From: Calditrichota bacterium
GTDB taxonomy: Bacteria > Calditrichota > Calditrichia > RBG-13-44-9
Assembly (NCBI GenBank): GCA_016934605.1
Contig: JAFGSO010000287.1
Coordinates: 1-7,211, forward strand
Direction: 5' to 3'
DNA length: 7,211 nucleotides
A program made the position numbers and the translations under genes. Below the pieces are notes generated by a model. It ran no database searches. It worked only from the letters and a program-made list of their open reading frames with translations, and was not told where the DNA came from. Positions 1 to 5,849 of the stretch are shown here, piece after piece; position 1 is the stretch's first letter, and each line of letters starts with the position of its first letter.

Positions 1-1304
1 GCCAGGATGGCAGCTCCTTTCTCATCAGTTGAGGGAGATATAATGGCGAACTCCTCTCCGCCGTAACGGGCCACGATGTCATTGTCACGAACGGCATTTT
101 TCAGAATCTTACTCAGTTGCCGCAGAATTTCATCACCGGCCGGATGACCAAGAGCATCATTATAATTCTTAAAAAAATCAACATCCATAATCAGCAGGGA
201 GAAATTCGACCTATTCCGTTTGGCGCGGGCAATTTCTTCCTTCAAACGCATGGTGAAAAAACGGTAATTATGGAGACCGGTCATTTCATCGGTATAGGAC
301 ATTGCCTTGATCTGATCGAAATTCCTGGCGTTATGTAAAGCGACTGACAACATATTAGCCAGAATTCCCAGCATCTCCATAACATCCAGAGGATAGTCCT
401 GTCCGGAAACGCTGGATCCGAGACACAGAATCCCCATAAGTTCATCTTCCTGAAACAGAGGTGCCAGGGCCCGGATATCCATCTCCTGAAACTGAGGCAT
501 AATTTCTTCGAATTCGTAAACCAGTTCCCTGATGTGAAGCGGTTTACGGATAAATTCCAGATAATTTAACAGTTTGTCCTGCCGCCGAATGGAAAAATCT
601 TCAGTCTGACTGGACAGAAATCCCTTGGATTCCTTGACAATAAAAAGATCTTTATCTTCCTGATCGGCCAGAAGGAGCATAACGCTTTTCGCCGTGAAAA
701 TTCCCAGGGCATTTAATAATGCGGTATTGACCAGCCTGTCCTCTTCTGTCTGTCCCATCACCTTGAAACTGATCTCAAAAATATTGTGAAGATCATAGAC
801 TTTCTTTTTCAGTTCGCGGTTAGCATCTGTTAACGACTGATTGAGATGATTGATCTGATTATTGGCCTCATCCAGCTCTTTCGTGCGGGTAAACAGCGAA
901 TCCTGAATATTTTTCAGACGAAGCATATTCTGAATCCGGGCCAGCAATTCATCGAGTTCGAAAGGTTTGGTAATGTAATCGTCCGCACCTAGTTGAAGTG
1001 AGTGAACCAGGTCTTTTATCTCGGACCGGGCCGTGAGGACAACAATAGGTATGTAAAAATCCATTTTCTGATTACGAATGTTTCGTATAAGCGAAAAACC
1101 GTCAATTTCCGGCATCATCAGGTCCATCAGAATCACATCCGGACGGGTTTCTTCAATCAGATGGGTTGCTTCTTCACTGTTCAGACAGGAAATCACTTCA
1201 AACTCTTTTTTTTCCAGCTGCGTTTTAATCAGATTCTGGAAGGAGGCTTCATCATCAATGATCAGAATTTTAGAGGCTTGAAGTGCGGTCAGTGGATTTG
1301 ACAT
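1..1304 (-). CDS. Response-regulator diguanylate cyclase (REC-GAF-GGDEF), C-terminus beyond window
   Basis: This gene probably makes cyclic di-GMP from two GTP in response to phosphorylation by an unseen histidine kinase. Its reading frame is open from an ATG at 1304 to the window edge, giving 434 residues. Residues 12-128 form a receiver domain with the acidic pair D17/D18, phosphoacceptor D61 (in LMDLMMPEIDG), T91 and K113 (in YITKPF). A heptad-rich linker covers about 132-172. A GAF-like sensory region follows at about 175-330. The GGDEF domain begins near 337 (DEMTGL). It keeps D374 for metal, N382 and D391 for guanine, the active loop GGEEF at 415-419, and an RxxD inhibitory site (R406-D409) five residues upstream of it. 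The protein therefore looks catalytically competent and product-inhibited, like PleD but with GAF in place of a second receiver. Only the last part of the GGDEF domain is missing. The start follows a weak GA-rich stretch. The upstream gene is divergent. The family is certain, the input signal unknown. Confidence 0.95.
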   Translation of the reverse strand, partial: MSNPLTALQASKILIIDDEASFQNLIKTQLEKKEFEVISCLNSEEATHLIEETRPDVILMDLMMPEIDGFSLIRNIRNQKMDFYIPIVVLTARSEIKDLVHSLQLGADDYITKPFELDELLARIQNMLRLKNIQDSLFTRTKELDEANNQINHLNQSLTDANRELKKKVYDLHNIFEISFKVMGQTEEDRLVNTALLNALGIFTAKSVMLLLADQEDKDLFIVKESKGFLSSQTEDFSIRRQDKLLNYLEFIRKPLHIRELVYEFEEIMPQFQEMDIRALAPLFQEDELMGILCLGSSVSGQDYPLDVMEMLGILANMLSVALHNARNFDQIKAMSYTDEMTGLHNYRFFTMRLKEEIARAKRNRSNFSLLIMDVDFFKNYNDALGHPAGDEILRQLSKILKNAVRDNDIVARYGGEEFAIISPSTDEKGAAIL

Positions 1305-1332
1305 GATCTCTTTTTCAATCAGAGTGATTGCA

Positions 1333-1360
1333 TTATTAGAAATTTCTTTAAATATATAAT
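1333..1360 (+). promoter_or_regulatory. Candidate promoter for the cytochrome-hisS-trmJ operon
   Basis: A perfect TATAAT lies at 1355-1360. The best -35 at normal spacing is the weak TTATTA at 1333-1338 (16-nt spacer). The predicted leader to the ATG at 1404 is about 37 nt. This -10 overlaps the -10 of the opposing promoter (1356-1361), so the two divergent transcripts could compete for polymerase. A 10-bp perfect palindrome, AGAAATTTCT (1338-1347), sits inside the spacer and could be an operator, but AT-rich palindromes of this size arise easily by chance. Confidence 0.35.
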
Positions 1361-1384
1361 ATCTTTTTATAAATTTAGAGTTAA
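1356..1384 (-). promoter_or_regulatory. Candidate sigma70-type promoter for the REC-GAF-GGDEF gene
   Basis: Read on the minus strand, TTAACT (1384-1379) and TATTAT (1361-1356) are separated by exactly 17 nt, matching the -35/-10 consensus at 4/6 and 5/6 positions. The predicted transcript would start near 1349 and give a leader of about 45 nt before the ATG at 1304. The whole 99-bp gap is very AT-rich, so chance matches are likely. If the organism uses Bacteroidota-type sigma factors, this consensus may not apply. Confidence 0.4.
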
Positions 1385-1403
1385 TTTTTTTATCGACAAC
1401 CAA

Positions 1404-1859
1404 ATGAGAAATCTTATGAAAAAATATATGAAATTCTTCTTCTCAGACATAAAATTTTTTTTCATTCTGTTTCTGTTTTCTATATCCATGTCCTCTGCTA
1501 TTCTGCTGCAATGCCAGAAGAATACTACCGAGCCCGATAATATTGTCTATCCCGACGCCAATCTCAGTTTTCTGCAGCATATTCATCCTATTTTCATGGA
1601 TCATTGTGCCTTCAGCGGTTGCCACGAGAGTGCTTCCCCGGCCGGCGACCTGGACCTGGAAACGCTGAGTCCGACCTTCACCGGCGTACATGGGCCCGCC
1701 GTTATACCCTTTAATGCCCAGCAAAGTCTGCTATACAGGCTACTTTTATCGGATTATTTGGGAATTCCGCGAATGCCCAAGGGACGGGCACAGCTGGCGG
1801 ACAATAAAATACGCGCCATCGGAACCTGGATCGATGAAGGCGCCATCATCAACAAATAA
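1404..1859 (+). CDS. Small CX4CH c-type cytochrome-like lipoprotein or exported protein
   Basis: This is a 151-residue exported protein, probably carrying one covalently bound heme and shuttling electrons outside the cytoplasmic membrane. A basic N-terminus is followed by a hydrophobic segment (about 18-35) ending in LLQC. C37 could be a lipidated cysteine, although Q at -1 is not a standard lipobox residue. Residues 60-85 read IHPIFMDHC..GCHES..PAGDLDL, resembling the heme-binding segment of PSCyt1-like cytochrome c domains. The heme motif is C68-A-F-S-G-C73-H74 (CX4CH) rather than the usual CX2CH. M124, in IPRMPKG, is the likely second axial ligand, and the ending LADNKIRAIGTWIDEGA matches the C-terminal helix of such domains. 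ATG 1404 and ATG 1416 are both possible starts, and neither has a convincing Shine-Dalgarno sequence. The gene lies 17 nt before hisS and is probably cotranscribed with it, without any obvious functional link. Electron partner and exact family are unknown. Confidence 0.82.
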   Translation: MRNLMKKYMKFFFSDIKFFFILFLFSISMSSAILLQCQKNTTEPDNIVYPDANLSFLQHIHPIFMDHCAFSGCHESASPAGDLDLETLSPTFTGVHGPAVIPFNAQQSLLYRLLLSDYLGIPRMPKGRAQLADNKIRAIGTWIDEGAIINK

Positions 1860-1865
1860 GCAAAC

Positions 1866-1871
1866 AGGGGG
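1866..1871 (+). promoter_or_regulatory. Shine-Dalgarno that selects the GTG start of hisS
   Basis: AGGGGG lies 5 nt before GTG 1877 but 17 nt before the next in-frame ATG (1889). This spacing favours GTG as the start and adds four residues (MTPK) to the synthetase. Confidence 0.6.
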
Positions 1872-1876
1872 CATCA

Positions 1877-3223
1877 GTGACTCCGAAAATGAAACCACGC
1901 ATATACAAAGGCACCCGGGATTTCCTCCCGGAGCAGATGATTAAACGCAACTTTGTCATCGACACCGTAAAGGATGTTTTTGAAAAATTCGGTTTCGAAC
2001 CCCTGGAAACACCAACGCTGGAGCTATGGGAAACGCTGTCCGGGAAATATGGGGACGAAGGAGACCGGCTTACCTACCGTTTCACCGATCGGGGAAAAAG
2101 AGAAGTAGGATTACGCTACGATCTGACCGTTCCACTGGCCCGGGTGATGGCCATGTATCCTGAAATTTCCAAGCCCTTTAAACGTTACCAGATCCAACCT
2201 GTCTGGCGGGCCGATAAACCTCAGAAAGGCCGTTTCCGGGAATTCTATCAGTGCGATATTGACGTAATCGGAAGCAGCTCAATGTTGGCAGATGCTGAAA
2301 TTATCTCGGCAATTCATGAAATTCTGGTAATTCTGGGATTCAGGCGTTTTGAAATGCGTATCAACAGCCGGAAAATTCTCAGCGGTATTGTCCAGGTTGC
2401 CGGCATTGAATCGGAAAAAGAGACAGAAGTAGCGCGAAGTATAGATAAAATGGATAAGATCGGCCGGGAAGGAGTCCGGAAGGAACTCAAAGAAACCGGA
2501 TTCAGTGATAAACAGTTAAATATAATTTTTGATATTCTGGATATAACCGGTACGAACCGGGAAAAACTGGTTGAAACGGCTACGATTCTGAAAGATAGCG
2601 AGAGCGGTATGATGGGGATTCAGGAAATGAGCGACCTGTTTGAATTCCTGCGGGAATATAACATACCTGAAGAGAATATTCATTTCGACCTGTTTCTTGC
2701 CCGCGGTCTGGACTATTATACCGGACCTATTTTTGAAACGGTCGTCCGGGAACCGAAAATAGGCAGCATTACCGGAGGTGGCCGTTATGACAGGCTCATC
2801 GGTATTTTCTCAGGGAACGATCAGCCGGCAACGGGATGCAGTATCGGTCTGGAGCGGATTGTGACGGTGATGGATGAACTGGGCATGTTTCCCGGAAATC
2901 TGAAAACCAAAGTCCAGGTTCTGGTTACTATCTTTGATGAAGGAGGTATTCACTACTCCATCTCGCTGGCCGGGATTCTTCGCCAGGCCGGAATCTACAC
3001 GGAATTGTATACCGGCAGCGCAAAACTCCGCGGGCAATTCGGACTGGCCAACGACCGATCGATTCCCCTGGTCCTGATCGCCGGTCCTGATGAACGGGAG
3101 AAGAATATGGTTACCCTTAAGAATATGATGACCGGAGAACAGCAGACCATAAAAAAAACGGATTTAGTTCAGGAGGTCCGGGCTGAAATAGCATCACTTC
3201 ACAAGGTCAGGGGAAAAAGTTAA
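1877..3223 (+). CDS. hisS: Histidyl-tRNA synthetase
   Basis: This cytoplasmic class II synthetase charges tRNA-His with histidine using ATP. It has 448 residues from GTG 1877, slightly longer than the E. coli enzyme (424). The N-terminal KGTRDFLP segment is typical of the family. Motif 2 spans about 101-127, including R111 and R121-E122, in the form KPQKGRFREFYQCD. The histidine-specific loop is R276 followed by GLDYYT (277-282). Motif 3 includes GGGRYD (300-305) and GLERI (324-328), with R327 as the class II motif 3 arginine. The region after about 345 (VQVLVTIFDEGG onward) is the anticodon-binding domain, ending in a short charged tail. No domain is missing. It sits 17 nt after the cytochrome gene and 53 nt before trmJ, probably in one transcript. 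No T-box or other leader control precedes it. This is the full synthetase, not the HisZ paralogue, since the catalytic and anticodon-binding parts are both present. Confidence 0.98.
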   Translation: MTPKMKPRIYKGTRDFLPEQMIKRNFVIDTVKDVFEKFGFEPLETPTLELWETLSGKYGDEGDRLTYRFTDRGKREVGLRYDLTVPLARVMAMYPEISKPFKRYQIQPVWRADKPQKGRFREFYQCDIDVIGSSSMLADAEIISAIHEILVILGFRRFEMRINSRKILSGIVQVAGIESEKETEVARSIDKMDKIGREGVRKELKETGFSDKQLNIIFDILDITGTNREKLVETATILKDSESGMMGIQEMSDLFEFLREYNIPEENIHFDLFLARGLDYYTGPIFETVVREPKIGSITGGGRYDRLIGIFSGNDQPATGCSIGLERIVTVMDELGMFPGNLKTKVQVLVTIFDEGGIHYSISLAGILRQAGIYTELYTGSAKLRGQFGLANDRSIPLVLIAGPDEREKNMVTLKNMMTGEQQTIKKTDLVQEVRAEIASLHKVRGKS

Positions 3224-3276
3224 GCGGTCTCAGACAGTGATTTATCAAAATTTCGCCAACACATGTAATTATTCGA

Positions 3277-4035
3277 ATGCGCATTAATTCAAAAAATGTT
3301 CACTTTATTTTAGTAGAACCCCATACCCCCGGAAACATCGGTGCAGCTGCCCGGGCATTGAAAACCATGGGATTTAACAATCTGGTGCTGGTCAATCCCG
3401 GCGATTTTAATACACCGGAAGCCCGCTGGATGGCCCATGCCTCTGAAGAAATTCTGCAGAAAGCAACCATATTCGACACTCTGCAGGATGCCGTGGGCGA
3501 TAAACACTTTGTTGCTGCCGCCACCCAGCGTGAGCGAGGTTTCCATCTGCCCTATTTTACTCCTGCCGGTCTGGCCGAAAAAATCATACCCATTTCTATG
3601 GATCATCAGGTAGCAATAGTCTTTGGCCGGGAAAAATCCGGTCTGACCAACGAGGAACTCGGAAGTTGTGATGCCATAACCACCATTCCTGCCCAGACCA
3701 GTCATCCATCTCTGAATCTGTCGCAGGCAGTGATGATATATTGTTATGAACTTTTTCAGACTGCCTACGGGGATCTTAAAGAATACAAATATAAACTGGC
3801 CAGCAGACAGGAACTGGAATCTCTTTACCGGCATATGAGGGAAAGTCTAGAGAAAGTCAATTTTGTTCCGATTGACAGCTGGGAGAATTTTACCATGCGC
3901 TTCAGCCGGCTGCTGGGACGTGCTCAGACAGAGGTGAGAGATGTGCGTGTCTGGCACAAAATATTTAAATCCTTCGATGAATATATCACTCAGTTGGAAA
4001 AACGGCTGCAGAAAGAACAGAAAAAGACAGATTAA
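3277..4035 (+). CDS. trmJ: SPOUT-class tRNA 2'-O-methyltransferase, TrmJ type
   Basis: The likely product transfers a methyl group from S-adenosylmethionine to the ribose of nucleotide 32 in the tRNA anticodon loop. It has 252 residues, close to E. coli TrmJ (246). All three SpoU/TrmH motifs are present. Motif 1 is EPHTPGNIGAAARALKTMGF at 14-33, with N20 and catalytic-type R26. Motif 2 is IVFGREKSGLTNEEL at 114-128. Motif 3 is SLNLSQAV at 145-152. The last two motifs form the trefoil-knot cofactor site. The C-terminal part (about 165-252) is a charged helical extension, as in TrmJ. The chosen ATG is the only sensible start, but no Shine-Dalgarno is visible. The start codon lies inside a 10-bp palindrome (3276-3285). 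Context with hisS fits a tRNA role. The family is secure. The exact target (position 32 rather than another site) is inferred from overall similarity. The stop lies 5 nt from the end of the convergent gene. Confidence 0.88.
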   Translation: MRINSKNVHFILVEPHTPGNIGAAARALKTMGFNNLVLVNPGDFNTPEARWMAHASEEILQKATIFDTLQDAVGDKHFVAAATQRERGFHLPYFTPAGLAEKIIPISMDHQVAIVFGREKSGLTNEELGSCDAITTIPAQTSHPSLNLSQAVMIYCYELFQTAYGDLKEYKYKLASRQELESLYRHMRESLEKVNFVPIDSWENFTMRFSRLLGRAQTEVRDVRVWHKIFKSFDEYITQLEKRLQKEQKKTD

Positions 4036-4040
4036 ATTAG

Positions 4041-5546
4041 TCAGGCTGTTGCCTGGGTAATAGAATTACCGCCGGTTTTCTGGGACTGCCGTAATGCCTT
4101 TATGACCAGCGAAATAAGTTTCTCATCAATATCCAGTGACTGTTCCGGCAGAATACTGGCAAATCCGATGCTGATAGTTAACTGGTGTGCTTTATAGTTG
4201 AAGGAATCTTCGAAAGTTGCCGTGGAGATAAGATTGGCTATTTTTTCTGCAACAGCCCGTGAATGTGGCAATCCTGTATAAGGAAAAACAATGGCGAATT
4301 CATCACCGCCATATCGGGCCAGAATATCGGATTGCCGTATATTCTGGGTGACCAGCCGGGCAACCTGTTTCAACAGTTCATTTCCGGCGGCATAACCGAA
4401 ATCTCGGTTAAAGGCTTTAAAATTATCAATATCAAATACCAGCAGTGTGATTGGATATTCATACCGGCTGGCTTCCCTGATTTTCTGTAGCAGGAACTCG
4501 CGCAGATATATATGATTATACAGACCGGTAATGGAATCTTTAATATAATTTTTTTCCAGCTGATCCCTCAGGATATAGATTTCCTTGGCCTGTTTGCGCA
4601 GCCTGCGGTGAGCTTTCATCACTTCTTCACGAAGATCGTTGTAGGATAATAGATCCTTGTCGAATATATCCAGATGATCTTTCAATATTTCAATGATAGT
4701 GAGATCCTCAAGCTGCTGATACCCGAAAAATGAAGCCTGCTGCGGAAGAATACGAATCAGTTCAACCAGCAAGTCCTGCAAATCTCTGGCATTCCGGTTG
4801 AACAATTTATAAAACAGATTTTCCAGCGTTTTATATTTAACATGAATCTCACCATTCAAAATAAAATCGCTGATATAACGGGAAAAATAGATAACTCCAG
4901 ACATGGTGTTCTGATCACCCATGAGTTTGCCGGACTTCAAGGGAAGCAGAAATTCTTCTGGAAATCCCCATTTTTGTAGTATCCAGGCGCTCAATTCTCC
5001 CGGATATACCCCGATTATCTTCGCCTGTTCAACCGGTTCAAACCTGTCCGTGCCTGACAGGCGATTCACTCCATTAAAAAGCGAAGGAAAAGTCCGCGCT
5101 AAAATAACCAGGCCAATATCCTTAAAACAGGAAAGCAGGAAGGCATTCTGTGGATTTTGCAGTAACAGAAGTTTTGAAAGACAGAAGGCCGTGTAAGCCG
5201 AGATGAATGATTCCTGTTTATATACATCATCTTCTATCTGGTCCAGAATATCAAAAAATTTTCCCTCAGCGAACCACTCCATTAAAGCCAGATTTCTCAG
5301 AATATCAATATTTCTATCCAGGAAAAAATCTTCGGGGGTGGTTATCGGCTTTTTGGTGGAGAAAACATTCGTTTCCAGAATTGGCCGGTGAGCTTCCAGG
5401 TGTAATTCCAGGAAATCCAGAAGGGCTTTACTTTTTTCCTGTACTGTATTATGAAAACAAATGCGTATAATTTCCTGAAGATATTCGGGAAGACGCGGTA
5501 TTTTCTCAGATTTCTGCCACGAGTCCAGAATGTGTTCTTTATTCAT
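4041..5546 (-). CDS. HDOD-GGDEF protein, probable diguanylate cyclase with altered substrate pocket
   Basis: This 501-residue cytoplasmic protein has no membrane segment. About 75-235 resembles an HDOD domain. The HD-type motif reads FKDIG (141-145), with K142 where phosphohydrolases have His. The later GVYPGELSAWILQKWGFP segment (179-196) has P182 where a second His is usual, so no phosphodiesterase activity is expected. A helical linker (about 303-335) leads to a GGDEF domain from about 336 (KDSITGL). It keeps the metal ligand D372, K377 and N380, the loop GGDEF (413-417), and an RxxD inhibitory site (R404-D407) five residues before it. Three normally conserved positions differ: R381 for Asp, Y385 for His, and N389 for the Asp that contacts guanine in PleD. 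Cyclic di-GMP synthesis is likely but not assured. The ATG is preceded by AGGA only 2 nt away. The gene has a 303-bp noncoding region upstream and ends convergent with trmJ. Confidence 0.92.
   Translation of the reverse strand: MNKEHILDSWQKSEKIPRLPEYLQEIIRICFHNTVQEKSKALLDFLELHLEAHRPILETNVFSTKKPITTPEDFFLDRNIDILRNLALMEWFAEGKFFDILDQIEDDVYKQESFISAYTAFCLSKLLLLQNPQNAFLLSCFKDIGLVILARTFPSLFNGVNRLSGTDRFEPVEQAKIIGVYPGELSAWILQKWGFPEEFLLPLKSGKLMGDQNTMSGVIYFSRYISDFILNGEIHVKYKTLENLFYKLFNRNARDLQDLLVELIRILPQQASFFGYQQLEDLTIIEILKDHLDIFDKDLLSYNDLREEVMKAHRRLRKQAKEIYILRDQLEKNYIKDSITGLYNHIYLREFLLQKIREASRYEYPITLLVFDIDNFKAFNRDFGYAAGNELLKQVARLVTQNIRQSDILARYGGDEFAIVFPYTGLPHSRAVAEKIANLISTATFEDSFNYKAHQLTISIGFASILPEQSLDIDEKLISLVIKALRQSQKTGGNSITQATA
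4042..4070. terminator. Two abutting perfect hairpins at the convergent trmJ / HDOD-GGDEF junction
   Basis: The first hairpin is CAGGC-TGTT-GCCTG (4042-4055) and the second GGTAAT-AGA-ATTACC (4056-4070), with no base between them. They lie just after the trmJ stop and inside the last codons of the opposing gene, so they could help end both transcripts. On the plus strand the nearest T run is only TTTT, 5 nt beyond the second stem (4076-4079). On the minus strand a T-rich stretch comes about 16 nt after the first stem. Neither is a textbook intrinsic terminator. Confidence 0.35.
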
Positions 5547-5570
5547 TATCCTGAGTGTGTTATAAAATAG

Positions 5571-5627
5571 AATGAGAGCGTCGATAAATTAGCGGAAACC
5601 CCCTAATTTATGTCCAACGCTCTCATT
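5571..5627. repeat. 57-nt two-tier inverted repeat upstream of the HDOD-GGDEF gene
   Basis: An outer perfect 11-bp stem, AATGAGAGCGT (5571-5581) with ACGCTCTCATT (5617-5627), encloses an asymmetric internal loop (3 nt against 6 nt). Inside that is a perfect 8-bp stem, TAAATTAG (5585-5592) with CTAATTTA (5603-5610), capped by a 10-nt loop. The structure is 24 nt from the ATG at 5546 and would lie in the 5' leader of that gene if transcription starts upstream of it. No U run follows on either strand, so it is not an ordinary intrinsic terminator. It might be a regulatory leader hairpin, an RNA-processing site, or a dispersed palindromic element. Confidence 0.75.
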
Positions 5628-5652
5628 TGCGCCGTTTCACAGAACAATAAGA

Positions 5653-5682
5653 CAAATTACATGCCAGAAAAAGTGAACCAAT
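5653..5682 (-). promoter_or_regulatory. Tentative promoter for the HDOD-GGDEF gene
   Basis: On the minus strand TTG (5681-5679) is followed after 19 nt by TAATTTG (5659-5653). This approximates the Bacteroidota -33/-7 pattern (TTG, then TAnnTTTG) with one base missing. The same stretch contains TGGCAT-N5-TTGT, an imperfect sigma54-like arrangement. Either reading would put the 57-nt inverted repeat in the transcribed leader. Both matches are weak. Confidence 0.2.
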
Positions 5683-5767
5683 CATTTAATCGCATAAATT
5701 ACTGTATATTTATAAATTATGACGTCTGATGCAATATTGCTTATGAAAATCGATTGGCACAGATGAT

Positions 5768-5798
5768 GGTATTTTCGACACAAGTGTGCTGAAATACC
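5768..5798. repeat. Imperfect stem-loop downstream of cysS
   Basis: GGTATTT (5768-5774) pairs with AAATACC (5792-5798). The stem continues inward through a wobble pair, a mismatch and a bulge to ACA/TGT and a CAAG loop. It lies about 50 nt past the cysS stop and could mark or protect the 3' end of that transcript. No T run follows, so intrinsic termination is not supported. Confidence 0.45.
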
Positions 5799-5804
5799 GG
5801 TCAG

Positions 5805-5824
5805 TTGGAATCGTGAATTTCCAA
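5805..5824. repeat. Short inverted repeat after the cysS stop
   Basis: TTGGAA (5805-5810) and TTCCAA (5819-5824) form a perfect 6-bp stem with an 8-nt loop, 25 nt beyond the cysS stop codon. With the stem-loop at 5768-5798 it makes a pair of structures at the 3' end of cysS. Such short repeats can occur by chance. Confidence 0.35.
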
Positions 5825-5849
5825 AACCAGAAGATTTTTCAGGTAAATT

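Larger units (their letters stand above)
5628..5849. other. Noncoding spacer between cysS and the HDOD-GGDEF gene
   Basis: No convincing gene is present; the only ATG frame of note on the plus strand is 22 codons without a ribosome site. The spacer holds an AT-rich stretch (about 5690-5720), a perfect 10-bp palindrome GCAATATTGC (5731-5740), and two stem-loops nearer the cysS stop. With 5547-5627 it forms a 303-bp gap, the longest in the window. Confidence 0.7.

Noticed and set aside
1889..1891. ATG as start of hisS
   Set aside because: The good Shine-Dalgarno is 17 nt away from it but 5 nt from GTG 1877. ATG remains possible and would remove only four residues.
3224..3276. Terminator or tRNA gene between hisS and trmJ
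   Set aside because: No stem followed by a T run and no cloverleaf pattern is visible in the 53-nt gap.
3310..3834. 174-codon open frame on the minus strand opposite trmJ
   Set aside because: It lies wholly antisense to a gene with all three SPOUT motifs, resembles no family I recognise, and has a composition expected of a shadow frame.
4041..5546. Phosphodiesterase activity of the HD-like domain
   Set aside because: The His positions of the HD motif are replaced (K142, P182), which fits the non-catalytic HDOD class.
5571..5627. Integron attC site or CRISPR repeat
   Set aside because: The two-tier fold recalls attC, but the conserved RYYYAAC/GTTRRRY ends are absent and no cassette or integrase is seen. 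There is a single copy, so it is not a CRISPR array.
5661..5729. 22-codon plus-strand frame in the spacer
   Set aside because: There is no ribosome-binding site, the frame is short, and the composition is that of AT-rich noncoding DNA.
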